Origin: Sphingomonas kyeonggiensis
GTDB lineage: Bacteria > Pseudomonadota > Alphaproteobacteria > Sphingomonadales > Sphingomonadaceae
Direction: 5' to 3'
Assembly: GCF_014204495.1 (NCBI RefSeq)
Contig: NZ_JACHLN010000003.1
Coordinates: forward strand, 806,001 to 870,000
Length of the DNA: 64,000 nt
In this document: one piece after another, positions 36,349 through 44,994 of the stretch
Layout of the letters: the number at the start of each line of letters is the position of its first letter
Numbering within the stretch: position 1 is the stretch's first letter
The notes under the pieces: generated by a model
What the model was told of the DNA's origin: nothing
Seen by the model: only the letters and a program-made list of their open reading frames with translations
Database searches by the model: none
Translations under genes and position numbers: made by a program

Positions 36349-37374
36349 TTACTTCTTGCCGACGACCACGCCGATCAGGCGCTGCTGGGCGCCGCCGATC
36401 GTGCCCGAGGCCGAGAAGACCACGCCGACCTGCTCGCCCTGCGAGCCGAAGAAGCCGCCCGCCAGCGTGCCGGTGAGCGGGCTGGTGTTGGTGAAGCTGC
36501 CGGTCCACTGGTTCTGGCCGACCGGGATCGCGCCCTGGGCAGTGAAGTTGGCATAGGCGACCGGCGTGCCGCCGCCAGCCGGGATGGTGCTGAGCGTGAA
36601 GGTCATGTCGACCACGCCGGTGGCGAAGTTCACGCTGGTGGTCACCGTGCCGCTGACCTTGTTGATCGCGGTGCTGGTGCCGCTGGTGCTGACCAGGCGG
36701 CCGGTCATGCGGCTGGTATACGACACGGTGCCGGTGGTCGGCATGTCCGACGTCGCGGTCGAGAAGCCCCAGGCGGTGTAGGCGAGGCGCTTCTGGCCCG
36801 CGGTCGAATCGCCGCGCCACCAATTGGCCCAGCTGACGCGGCTGAGCGCCAGGGCGGTGTCGCTGGTCGGCCCGACGCCGGTGCTCGACACGGCGGTGAC
36901 CACGTTGTTGAGATATTCGACCTGGTCGAACTTGCCCGCGGTGGTGGTGTCGTCGCGGCGGAAGACGAACTCGGTGTTGGCCGGGACCGCATTGGCGGAG
37001 AGCGTCGCGGTGCAGGTCTGGCCGGTCGGCACGCAGAAGCGCGCTTCCTCGGTGTTCTCGCGCATCACATAGGTGCCGGTCGCGATCGCGGTATCGGTGG
37101 CGAGGCGCACGCGGCTCGACAGCGTCTCGGTGTTGGCGGCGCCGAGGGTGACCGCGCTGGTCGCCGGATCGCCGGTGTAGCTGGTCGCGGCGCTGAAGGT
37201 GTAGAACTCGGTCGGCGCGGTCAGCGGGAAGCTGGCATAGGTGGGCGACGCGGTCGGCGTCGGGGTCGGCGTGGCGGTCGGCGTCGGAGTCGCGGTCGAA
37301 TCGTTGCCGCCACCGCAGCCCGACAGCGCAACCGTCGCGGCAAGCGCGCTCATGAACATGTGACGGCGAATCAT
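36349..37374 (-). CDS. Surface-type lipoprotein with TbpB-like beta-barrel
   Basis: This 341-residue lipoprotein starts at the ATG at 37374; the lipobox is LSGC. A low-complexity TPTPTATPTPTPT linker follows the anchor. The C-terminal third is Gly/Thr-rich beta sequence with GTLAGGFFGSQGEQVGVVFS, much like the GxFFGPxAxExGGxF signature of transferrin-binding-protein-like beta-barrels, which in Neisseria are often exported to the cell surface. It is a one-gene unit with its own terminator. The ligand is unknown; family membership is moderately sure. Confidence 0.68.
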   Translation of the reverse strand: MIRRHMFMSALAATVALSGCGGGNDSTATPTPTATPTPTPTASPTYASFPLTAPTEFYTFSAATSYTGDPATSAVTLGAANTETLSSRVRLATDTAIATGTYVMRENTEEARFCVPTGQTCTATLSANAVPANTEFVFRRDDTTTAGKFDQVEYLNNVVTAVSSTGVGPTSDTALALSRVSWANWWRGDSTAGQKRLAYTAWGFSTATSDMPTTGTVSYTSRMTGRLVSTSGTSTAINKVSGTVTTSVNFATGVVDMTFTLSTIPAGGGTPVAYANFTAQGAIPVGQNQWTGSFTNTSPLTGTLAGGFFGSQGEQVGVVFSASGTIGGAQQRLIGVVVGKK

Positions 37375-37643
37375 TCCCTGCTCCTCAAAACACACGGGCA
37401 CCGAAAGGGGTTTGCCCCTGTACCCCAGATGAATGGCCCTCAGTCAAGCCATGCCGGTTCCGGCTAATCCGGACCCATTACGGCGCTTTGAGGGCCTTGG
37501 AAAACGAAACCGCGCATGGCGGTGCTCGTCCTCCGTCATGACGGAGACGGAGCCGCAGCGAGCGTTCCGCAAGCCCGTGCTGGCAAAAGCGGCGCTTTGC
37601 CTCTATCGGGCGCCTTTCCCCAATTCACTGGAACAGGCTTCAC

Positions 37644-38741
37644 ATGGGTTTCCGCTGCGGCATCGTCGGGCTTCCGAACGTTGGCAAGTCCACGCTCTTC
37701 AACGCGCTGACCGAGACGGCGGCGGCGCAGGCGGCGAATTATCCGTTCTGCACGATCGAGCCGAATGTCGGCAATGTCGCCGTGCCCGATCCCCGGCTGA
37801 ACAAGCTGGCCGAGATCGCCGGTTCGCAGAAGATCATCGAGACGCAGCTCGGCTTCGTCGACATCGCCGGCCTGGTGCGCGGCGCGAGCAAGGGCGAAGG
37901 CCTGGGCAACCAGTTCCTCGGCAATATCCGCGAGGTGGACGCGATCGTCCATGTGCTGCGCTGCTTCGAGAACGACGACATCCAGCATGTCGACAACAAG
38001 GTCGATCCGATCGCCGATGCCGAGACGGTGGAGACCGAGCTGATGCTCGCCGACCTCGAGAGCCTCGAGAAGCGCGTCCCGAACCTGCAGAAGAAGGCGG
38101 CGCAGGGCGACAAGGAGTCGAAGGTCGGCGCGAGCGTGCTCGGCCAGGCGCTCGACCTGCTGCGCGACGGCAAGCCCGCCCGCCTCACCGAGCCGAAGGA
38201 CGCCGACGAGGAGCGCGTGTTCAAGCAGGCGCAGCTGCTCACCGGCAAGCCGGTCCTGTACGTGTGCAACGTCAACGAGGAAGACGCGGCGAACGGCAAC
38301 GAACTGTCGGCCAAGGTGTTCGCCAAGGCCAAGGCCGAAGGCGCCGAGGCGGTGGTCGTCTCCGCGGCGATCGAGGCCGACATCGCGACGATGCCGGTCG
38401 AGGACCGCGCCGAGTTCCTCGGCGAGCTGGGGCTGGAGGAGACCGGCCTCGCCCGCGTGATCCGCGCCGGCTACAAGCTGCTGCACCTGCTGACCTTCTT
38501 CACCGTCGGCCCCAAGGAAGCACGCGCCTGGACGGTGGACGAAGGCGCCACCGCGCCGAACGCCGCCGGCGTGATCCATAGCGACTTCGAGAAGGGCTTC
38601 ATCCGCGCCGAGACGATCGCCTATGACGATTTCGTCGCGCTGGGCGGCGAAGCCAAGGCCCGCGAGGCCGGCAAGCTGCGCGCGGAAGGCAAGGCGTACA
38701 TCGTCAAGGACGGCGACGTGATGCACTTCCTGCACAGCTGA
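37644..38741 (+). CDS. ychF: Redox-regulated ATPase YchF (OBG family)
   Basis: This 365-residue P-loop protein hydrolyses ATP rather than GTP and associates with ribosomes. GLPNVGKST at residues 9-17 is the Walker A/G1, FVDIAGLVRGASKGEGLGNQ covers G3 and the switch, and the C-terminal TGS-like domain (TFFTVGPKEARAWTVDEGAT) is complete. Length is standard. The 269-bp region upstream holds no gene I can support; a CTCCCCTCC hairpin follows the stop. Confidence 0.96.
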   Translation: MGFRCGIVGLPNVGKSTLFNALTETAAAQAANYPFCTIEPNVGNVAVPDPRLNKLAEIAGSQKIIETQLGFVDIAGLVRGASKGEGLGNQFLGNIREVDAIVHVLRCFENDDIQHVDNKVDPIADAETVETELMLADLESLEKRVPNLQKKAAQGDKESKVGASVLGQALDLLRDGKPARLTEPKDADEERVFKQAQLLTGKPVLYVCNVNEEDAANGNELSAKVFAKAKAEGAEAVVVSAAIEADIATMPVEDRAEFLGELGLEETGLARVIRAGYKLLHLLTFFTVGPKEARAWTVDEGATAPNAAGVIHSDFEKGFIRAETIAYDDFVALGGEAKAREAGKLRAEGKAYIVKDGDVMHFLHS

Positions 38742-38746
38742 TTCTG

Positions 38747-38773
38747 TCTCCCCTCCCTGGAACGGAGGGGAGA
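38747..38773. repeat. CTCCCC hairpin between convergent genes (family B-like end)
   Basis: TCTCCCCTCC and GGAGGGGAGA pair in a 10-bp stem. The sequence resembles one end of the family B repeat. It is placed between the stops of ychF and the formamidase-like gene, where it could act as a bidirectional terminator. Confidence 0.55.
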
Positions 38774-38782
38774 AGGGTGGCC

Positions 38783-40102
38783 TCAGGGCTTCTTCGCGCC
38801 CGGCAGCGTCGCGAGGCGGGCCTTGGGGATCTTGAGGACCATGCCCGCCGCGCGGCCGGGGAGCGCGCTGACCCGATATTCGGCGGCGGTGCCGTAGATC
38901 TGGGCGATGTCGGCGGGCGCCAGGCCATAGTCGGCGGACAGCCAGCCGAACATGCTCGACGAGGCGGCGCGGAACGACGCGTCGAGCGAGCCTTCCATGC
39001 CGATCGCGACGAGGTGGGCCGGCGTCTCGATCCGGACCTGGCCGGCGCTCTTGCCGCGGACCAGATCGACTTCGACCTCGACGTCCATCGAGGTCTCGAG
39101 CGCGTCGCCGGTGGTCTCGCCGTCGCCCTGCGCCGCATGTGCATCGCCGAAATAGAGCAGCGCGCCGGGCACCGCGACGGGGAGATAGACGGTCGTCCCC
39201 TCGCCCATCTCGTTGAAGTCCATATTGCCGCCGAACCGGCCGACATCGCCCGAGCCGGGCGCGGGCGGGCGGGCATCGACCGCGACGCCGATACCGCCGA
39301 GCATCGGCCGGACCGGCACCCAATAGCCCTTGAGCGCATCGCCCGGCGCCTCGGGCATGGCGATGCCCTTGTCGCGGTCGAGCCGCCAGGTGACCGGCTT
39401 GCCCGTCCCCGCCATCCGGACCGCGGTGCGCGCGTCCTGGCCACGCTCGGTCATGCCGTTGGTGCTGATCGCGGTATCGCGGTTGAGCCGGAGCCTGCGG
39501 ATGCGGACGACCAGCGTGTCACCGGGCATCGCGCCGTCGATATAGAAGGGACCCGTCTGCGGATTGCCGGGCGCGGCGCGACGGACGCCCTCGGCATCGA
39601 TGCCGGCGGCGTCGATCGTGCTGGTGTGGATCGTGTCGCCCGGATTGACGTGGAGCGCCGGCGGATTGGACGGCGAGAATTGCCGGTAGAAGCGGGTCGG
39701 CACGAATTCGTGGCGCATCGGCGGCCGGCTGGCCGGCTCGGGCGGACGCTCGGCGGTGAAGGCCAGGCGGTGGGGCGTGCGCGTGGGTTCGCTACCGTCG
39801 ACCAGCAGCATCTCGCCGGTGATCCTGCCCTTTACCAACCGCGCGGTGACGTCCTCGGAGCCGCCCACCGTGTCCTTGGCGAGGAAGCGGATCTCGTTGC
39901 CCTTCACCGTACCGGTGAGCACGTCGCCGGTCAGGTCGCCGGTGATCGTCGCGCCGTCCTGCTTGAGGGTGAGCGTCCAGACGGTGGGCGTGCCGAAATA
40001 ATCGACCGTGACGATCCAGCGCCCAGCGACCTGCTCCTGTGCCTGCACCACCGCCGGCATCACGCACGCCAGCGCCGCCGCACTCCACAAACCACCCCGC
40101 AT
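38783..40102 (-). CDS. Secreted acetamidase/formamidase family protein
   Basis: This 439-residue protein starts at the ATG at 40102, giving a signal peptide (cut after VVQAQ). Residues about 25-120 form an extra beta-domain (WIVTVDYFGTPTVWTLTLKQ, ITGDLTGDVLTGTVKGNEI) not found in cytosolic formamidases. The rest is the FmdA/AmdA fold: HVNPGDTIHTSTIDAAGIDA, GPFYIDGAMPGDTLVVRI, YFGDAHAAQGDGETTG. The family hydrolyses formamide or acetamide; the periplasmic form may act on a different amide. It is a single-gene unit. Confidence 0.87.
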   Translation of the reverse strand: MRGGLWSAAALACVMPAVVQAQEQVAGRWIVTVDYFGTPTVWTLTLKQDGATITGDLTGDVLTGTVKGNEIRFLAKDTVGGSEDVTARLVKGRITGEMLLVDGSEPTRTPHRLAFTAERPPEPASRPPMRHEFVPTRFYRQFSPSNPPALHVNPGDTIHTSTIDAAGIDAEGVRRAAPGNPQTGPFYIDGAMPGDTLVVRIRRLRLNRDTAISTNGMTERGQDARTAVRMAGTGKPVTWRLDRDKGIAMPEAPGDALKGYWVPVRPMLGGIGVAVDARPPAPGSGDVGRFGGNMDFNEMGEGTTVYLPVAVPGALLYFGDAHAAQGDGETTGDALETSMDVEVEVDLVRGKSAGQVRIETPAHLVAIGMEGSLDASFRAASSSMFGWLSADYGLAPADIAQIYGTAAEYRVSALPGRAAGMVLKIPKARLATLPGAKKP

Positions 40103-40220
40103 ATCGCCCTCCCTGCGACTTCGTTTCGATGAAGCAATGGTTTGAAGACTGAACTTCAAATGAACCACGGGCCGGTTCGCGACGGCATGGCTTGCGCTTG
40201 CGGCGGCACGCGGGCCAGAT

Positions 40221-40841
40221 ATGCATATGCGCCGCCCCTCCCCCGTCCCCGTCCTTCGCCAGCTGGGCATCGTCTCGGGCTTCGCGGTGGCGGGACTGAG
40301 CCTGGCCTATCTGCTGGTGCTGGCGATCGGGCTGGCGACGCTGCCCGCCCGCGGCGCGCCGATCGGCCAGCCCTGGTTCGGGGCGATGGAAATACTGATC
40401 CTGTTGCTGGTGCCGTTCCTGCTCGGGCTCACCACCGCCGTGCGCGGCACCGGGCTGGCGCCGCGCTTCACCCGGCCCGCTCTGCCCCTGATGGCCGCCG
40501 CGCTGGCGCTGACCAGCGTGGTGCATCTGTCGATCCTGGCGCTGGGGGTAGAGGACGCCTTCGCCTGGCCGAGCCTGCCCTATATGCTCGATATCCTCGC
40601 CTGGGACGGCTTCTTCGCGGTTGCCGTGCTGCTGATGGCGCCGGCATTTCGCGGCGAGGCAACGATCCATCGCCTGCTGCTCGGCAGCGGCGCGCTGGCG
40701 CTGCTCGGACTGCTCGGGCCGCTGAGCGGGGTGATGCCGCTGCGGATGATCGGGGTGATCGGCTATGCGCTGCTATTCCCGATCGCGGCAGCGCTGATCG
40801 CGCGCTGGTTCAGCCGGTGGCGGCCGGCAGCGCAAAGCTGA
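40221..40841 (+). CDS. Hypothetical integral membrane protein
   Basis: This 206-residue protein has about six predicted membrane segments (for example VSGFAVAGLSLAYLLVLAIG, ILILLLVPFLLGLTTAV, LMAAALALTSVVHLSILALG, IGVIGYALLFPIAAALIA). No family motif is recognised. ATG codons occur at 40221 and 40227, and the exact start is unsettled. Its last 32 bases overlap the end of the convergent alpha/beta hydrolase gene. Function unknown. Confidence 0.7.
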   Translation: MHMRRPSPVPVLRQLGIVSGFAVAGLSLAYLLVLAIGLATLPARGAPIGQPWFGAMEILILLLVPFLLGLTTAVRGTGLAPRFTRPALPLMAAALALTSVVHLSILALGVEDAFAWPSLPYMLDILAWDGFFAVAVLLMAPAFRGEATIHRLLLGSGALALLGLLGPLSGVMPLRMIGVIGYALLFPIAAALIARWFSRWRPAAQS

Positions 40842-42264
40842 CCGGCGCGGCATCGACCCGGCCGGGCAGCGCCGGCATCGTCCCGTCGCGCAGGAAGCGC
40901 ATCGTCGCCGCATCGAGATCGGGATGCTCGCGCAGCAGCCGGCCATTGTGCTGGCCGCGATGCACGATCAGCGCGCGGGCATTGGGGAACCAGGGCAGCA
41001 CATCGACCAGATTCTCGACCGGGGTGTTGGCGTCCCAGTCGCCTTGGACGAACAGGATCGGCGTCTCGTCGCGCACCGGCAGGCGGAAGGCGTCGCCGAG
41101 ATCGGCGGTGGGCCAGGCATCGGCGGTGGCGGCATAGGAAGCGAAATTCCACGGGCCGAGCATGTCGAGCGCGGGATCGGCCTGAAGCTGCGCCCAGCGC
41201 GCCGCGGTGACGCCGGTGGCGGTGTCGATCAGCGGGCCGATCAGCGCGGCGGTGCTGGCCTTGCGGCTCTCCACTTCCTCGGCGGCCCAGGCCTGGTAGC
41301 GGCCATGATAGGCGTCGATCACGAAGGCCGGCCATTTGCTGGCATCGACGACATGGCTGAACAGCGCGCGCTGATAGTCGCCAAGGCCGAGCACGACCTT
41401 GCCGGTGCCGGGCACCTCGACGGTAACCGGCGCGGCGGCGAAGCGATCGCGCACCGTGCGCGCCGCCGCGATCAGCCCGCCCTTGGGGATGAACGGCTTG
41501 AGCGCGGGATCCTGCTCGGCCTCGAAGGCGACGCGCTGCATCACCGCGAAGACATGGGCAGGCATGTCATAGCCATTGGCGAGCGGCTCGACCAAGGAGA
41601 TCAGCCCGCGCGCCACTGTGCCCGGATGGCGCTTGAGCACGGCAAAGGCCCATTGCGAGCCGAAGCTCGCGGCGGTGAGGCTGATCCGGTCATAGCCGAG
41701 CGCGCGGCGGACCGCGTCCACGTCATCGGCGCATTCGGCGATCGTGTAGCCGGCGAGATCGTGCCCCGGATTGGCGGCCGCCGCACCTTCGGCCAGCTTG
41801 CGGGTGACCGCGATCTCGTCCTCGATCCGGCCGGGCCGGTCGAGCGGCGCGGCGGGATAGCGCAGCTCGAGCATGTCGCCGCGCAGCGTGTAGCCGCGCT
41901 GTTCGACGATCACGAGGTCGTTGGTCTCGGCATGGTCGAGCCACATGCGCAGCCGGCGCTTCGCCCGCGGGCTGGCATCGCCGAGCGTGTCGAGCAGGGT
42001 GACGCCGGGGCCGCCGACGAGGAGGAAGATCGGCGGCTGGTTGCTCGGCTTCGTCGCCTTGATCCGCAGCACGCCGACCGTGATGCGCTTGCCGTCGGGC
42101 TTCACGCGATTCTCGGGAACGGTGATCGCCCCGACCTCGTAGCGGACCGGGCTACCGTCCGAGGCGGTCTCGGTGCCGGGGGTGAGGGTGAGCGGGCTCT
42201 GCGCCGCCGCGGGCGGTGCCGCCGCCAGGCCAAGCGCGAAGACCAATCCGAGCAGCAGCCGCAT
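40810..42264 (-). CDS. Secreted alpha/beta hydrolase, proline iminopeptidase/TAP-like
   Basis: This 484-residue protein starts at the ATG at 42264 with a signal peptide (cut after AAAQ). The oxyanion strand is IFLLVGGPGV, and VIVEQRGYTLRG follows. The nucleophile elbow reads TAASFGSQ, with Ala where the first Gly of GxSxG usually stands. A late Asp (FVQGDWDANTP) and His (VHRGQHNGRL) complete the triad. This layout matches tripeptidyl/prolyl aminopeptidases acting in the periplasm, but peptidase activity is unproven. Confidence 0.85.
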   Translation of the reverse strand: MRLLLGLVFALGLAAAPPAAAQSPLTLTPGTETASDGSPVRYEVGAITVPENRVKPDGKRITVGVLRIKATKPSNQPPIFLLVGGPGVTLLDTLGDASPRAKRRLRMWLDHAETNDLVIVEQRGYTLRGDMLELRYPAAPLDRPGRIEDEIAVTRKLAEGAAAANPGHDLAGYTIAECADDVDAVRRALGYDRISLTAASFGSQWAFAVLKRHPGTVARGLISLVEPLANGYDMPAHVFAVMQRVAFEAEQDPALKPFIPKGGLIAAARTVRDRFAAAPVTVEVPGTGKVVLGLGDYQRALFSHVVDASKWPAFVIDAYHGRYQAWAAEEVESRKASTAALIGPLIDTATGVTAARWAQLQADPALDMLGPWNFASYAATADAWPTADLGDAFRLPVRDETPILFVQGDWDANTPVENLVDVLPWFPNARALIVHRGQHNGRLLREHPDLDAATMRFLRDGTMPALPGRVDAAPVSFALPAATG

Positions 42265-42393
42265 CCATCCCTCCCCTGTTTCGAGCATCGTGACGCAGCC
42301 AAAATGAACGGGAGGTTAGCCGGCGATTTGCTCGTCCCGTCCCGTCGATGATACGACTTACCGCCGCAACATTTTGCTGTCAGGGGGCCCGAC

Positions 42394-43692
42394 ATGCGCT
42401 GGTATTCGAAGATCGCCGCCGCGGCCCTTGCCGCCGTCCTCCAGGCCTGTGCCACGGCGCCCGTCGCCGCGCCGCCGCCCGTCGCCGCGCCGCCGCCCGC
42501 CGCCGCGCCGGTCGCGGTCGAGCAGCGTGCACCGGTGACGATCCTCGTCTCGATCGACGGCTTCCGCAGCGACTATCTCGATCGCGGGGTGACGCCGAAC
42601 CTGTCGCGGCTGGCGGCTGGCGGCGTGACCGGGATCATGCACCCGAGCTTCCCGTCCAAGACCTTCCCCAATCACTGGACGCTGGTGACCGGCCTCTATC
42701 CCGACCATCACGGCATCACCGCCAACAAGATGGAGGATAGCGCGCGGCCGAAGGAAGTCTTCACCATGCAGAGCGACGACCCGTTCTGGTGGAACGAAGC
42801 GATGCCGATCTGGGTGGACGCGGAAAAGGCCGGCATCCGCACCGGCACCGAGTTCTGGCCGGGCTCGAACGTCGCGGTCGGCGGCGTGAAGGCCGACAAA
42901 TGGCCGTACAAGATCGAGGGCGGCACGCGGCCGAGCGACTGGGCCCAGTTCAACCAGGTCATCACCGGCGAGCAGCGGGTGAACGCGATCCTCGACTGGC
43001 TGCGCCGGCCCGCGGCGATCCGGCCGAAGTTCCTGACGCTCTATTTCGACACGGTCGACAGCGCCGGCCATAGCTATGGCCCCGACGACAAGCGCACGAC
43101 GGCCGCCGCCGCCGATGTCGACAAGCGGATCGGCGAGCTGGTCGACGGGCTCGCCGCCCTGGGCCAGCCGGCGAACCTGGTGATCGTCGCCGACCACGGC
43201 ATGGCGCAGGTGAGCGGCAAGCGCGCCATCTCGATCAACAACCTGGTGAAGGCCGAGGATTACCATCTGGTCGAATCCGGCCCCTATCTGAGCCTGATCC
43301 CGACCCCGGGGCGCGAAGCGGTGGTCGAGAAGGCCCTGCTCGGCAAGCACGAGCATTTCGAATGCTGGCGCAAGGCCGAGATCCCGGCGCGCTTCCACTA
43401 CGGCACCAATCCGCGCGTTCCGGCGATCTTCTGCCTGGCCGAGACCGGCTGGCAGGTCGGCGAGAAGGATGTCGACCCCGACCAGGTCGGCGGCAATCAC
43501 GGCTTCGACAATCTCTCGCCCGAGATGAACGCGCTATTCGTCGCCAATGGCCCGGCCTTCCGGGCGGGAACGACGGTGCAGCCCTTCGTCAATGTCGACA
43601 TCTATCCGCTGCTGCGCGACCTGATCGGCCTGCCGCCCAAGACCGGCGTGGACGGGAATGACGCGCCGTTCCGGGATGCGCTGGTTCGGTAG
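42394..43692 (+). CDS. Ectonucleotide pyrophosphatase/phosphodiesterase family lipoprotein
   Basis: This 432-residue protein is a lipoprotein (lipobox LQAC) with a Pro/Ala spacer and an alkaline-phosphatase-superfamily NPP domain. Metal and nucleophile motifs are ILVSIDGFRSDYLD (Asp) and HPSFPSKTFPNHWTLVTGLY with Thr90 as nucleophile. DTVDSAGHSYGPDD and VIVADHGMAQ hold the remaining Asp/His ligands. It should hydrolyse phosphodiester or diphosphate bonds in nucleotides or lipids in the periplasm. It is one gene, divergent from the hydrolase at 42264. Confidence 0.9.
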   Translation: MRWYSKIAAAALAAVLQACATAPVAAPPPVAAPPPAAAPVAVEQRAPVTILVSIDGFRSDYLDRGVTPNLSRLAAGGVTGIMHPSFPSKTFPNHWTLVTGLYPDHHGITANKMEDSARPKEVFTMQSDDPFWWNEAMPIWVDAEKAGIRTGTEFWPGSNVAVGGVKADKWPYKIEGGTRPSDWAQFNQVITGEQRVNAILDWLRRPAAIRPKFLTLYFDTVDSAGHSYGPDDKRTTAAAADVDKRIGELVDGLAALGQPANLVIVADHGMAQVSGKRAISINNLVKAEDYHLVESGPYLSLIPTPGREAVVEKALLGKHEHFECWRKAEIPARFHYGTNPRVPAIFCLAETGWQVGEKDVDPDQVGGNHGFDNLSPEMNALFVANGPAFRAGTTVQPFVNVDIYPLLRDLIGLPPKTGVDGNDAPFRDALVR

Positions 43693-43715
43693 GTTCGCGC
43701 CTTCGGCCTGGCTGC

Positions 43716-43790
43716 TCCCCGGCGAAAGCCGGGGCCCAGGGTCACAGGCGACACGGCAGAGAAACCCTGGGCCCCGGCTTTCGCCGGGGA
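43716..43790. repeat. Family A palindromic repeat, paired copy (75 bp)
   Basis: TCCCCGGCGAAAGCCGGGGC with an inner CCCAGGGT and the complementary right arm (ACCCTGGG then GCCCCGGCTTTCGCCGGGGA). It lies between the phosphodiesterase and MaoC genes. The core resembles the copy at 27637-27718. Confidence 0.87.
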
Positions 43791-43865
43791 ACTGAAGGGA
43801 CTTGATGCAGCCCCTCTCACAAAGGAGGGCTTGCACCAGATCGGTTTTCATCCGAAACTGATTGC

Positions 43866-44315
43866 ATGCTCTATTGGGAAGACATGCAGGTCGGCAAGAA
43901 GCGGAGCTTCGGCCGTTATGAGGTCACGCGCGAGGAGGTGCTCGAATTCGCGCGCAAATATGATCCCCAGCCCTTCCATCTCGACGACGATGCGGCGGCG
44001 CAGACGCATTTCGGGCGGCTGGCGGCGAGCGGCTGGCACACCTGCGCGATGACCATGGCGATGACCGTCGCCGAGATGTCGGTGGTGCCGCAGGCGAGCC
44101 TGGGCGCGGCGGGGATCGACGAGCTGCGCTGGCTCAAGCCGGTCTATCCGGGCGACGTGCTGCGGGTGGAAACCGAGGTGCTGGAGGTGACGCCCTCGCG
44201 CAGCCGGCCGGAGATGGGCAGCTTCAAGAACCAGACCACCACTTTCAACCAGCATGACGAGCCGGTGCTGCGGTTCACCGGGCTGGTGCTGATGCGGCGG
44301 CGGCCGGCGGCGTAG
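43866..44315 (+). CDS. MaoC family dehydratase
   Basis: This 149-residue hotdog protein has the MaoC-like R-hydratase motif: RKYDPQPFHLDDDAA carries the catalytic Asp and His, and FGRLAASGWHTCAMTMAMTV follows. It should hydrate 2-enoyl-CoA or a related thioester in the cytoplasm. It is convergent with apt, and a 21-bp CCCCTCCC hairpin lies between them. The pathway cannot be stated. Confidence 0.9.
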   Translation: MLYWEDMQVGKKRSFGRYEVTREEVLEFARKYDPQPFHLDDDAAAQTHFGRLAASGWHTCAMTMAMTVAEMSVVPQASLGAAGIDELRWLKPVYPGDVLRVETEVLEVTPSRSRPEMGSFKNQTTTFNQHDEPVLRFTGLVLMRRRPAA

Positions 44316-44332
44316 GCCCGCCCTCTTCTACT

Positions 44333-44353
44333 CCCCTCCCTGCAAGGGAGGGG
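44333..44353. repeat. Family B end hairpin between MaoC and apt genes
   Basis: CCCCTCCC and GGGAGGGG around TGCAA form a near-perfect hairpin, the same sequence that bounds the complete family B elements at 53412-53549 and 59482-59620. Confidence 0.65.
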
Positions 44354-44364
44354 AATTCAGAGGA

Positions 44365-44895
44365 TCAATGCCCGTCGAACGCCACCAGCGCATGCACCGC
44401 GATGCCGTCGCTGCGCAGCGCGTCGGCGCCGCCGAGTTCGGGCAGGTCGACGACGAACGAGGCCTGGACGACTTCGGCGCCGGCCTTCTTCAACAGGCGC
44501 ACCGCCGCGCGGGCGGTGCCGCCGGTGGCGATCAGGTCATCGACGAGCAGCACGCGGGCGCCCGGGGCCAGCGCGTCGGCATGGATGGCGATCCGGTCGG
44601 TGCCATATTCCAGCGCATAATCCTCGGCGATCGTCGCGCCCGGCAGCTTGCCGTCCTTGCGGACCAGCAGCATGCCCGCGCCGAGCTTCACCGCCAGCGC
44701 CGCGCCGAACAGGAAGCCGCGCGCCTCGATGCCCGCGACGAGGTCGATCTTGCCTTCAACGGCCGCCGCCATGCGGTCGATCGTCAGCGCCAGCCCCTCG
44801 GCATCGAGCAGCAAGGTGGTGATGTCGCGGAACATGATCCCCGGCTTGGGGAAATCGGGGATGGTCCGGATACGCTGCCGGATATCGTCATTCAT
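44365..44895 (-). CDS. apt: Adenine phosphoribosyltransferase
   Basis: This 176-residue salvage enzyme joins adenine and PRPP to AMP. The start at 44895 gives the typical N-terminus with IRTIPDFPKPGIMFRDITTL. GIEARGFLFGAALA and the PRPP loop VLLVDDLIATGGTARA are present. It lies 99 bp after petC on the same strand. An ATCCCGCCC/GGGCGGGAT inverted repeat (44935-44963) sits between them. Confidence 0.95.
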   Translation of the reverse strand: MNDDIRQRIRTIPDFPKPGIMFRDITTLLLDAEGLALTIDRMAAAVEGKIDLVAGIEARGFLFGAALAVKLGAGMLLVRKDGKLPGATIAEDYALEYGTDRIAIHADALAPGARVLLVDDLIATGGTARAAVRLLKKAGAEVVQASFVVDLPELGGADALRSDGIAVHALVAFDGH

Positions 44896-44994
44896 CGAAA
44901 CGGACCCTTCGAACACTGATCTGAACACAGCAATCCCGCCCGGGCCGAGCCAGGGCGGGATCGCGTTGCTTCGTCTTGTACCGCCGAAGCGGGA

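Noticed and set aside
37240..37310. Short direct repeats (GTCGGCGTCGGGGT-like) that could suggest a small repeat array
   Set aside because: They code for the Thr-Pro linker of the lipoprotein at 36349-37374. Repeat length and spacing do not fit CRISPR.
37375..37643. Possible small gene upstream of ychF (ATG at 37516)
   Set aside because: The frame runs 195 bp into ychF in another frame, lacks a Shine-Dalgarno sequence and shows no hydrophobic or conserved pattern. I see only promoter space here.
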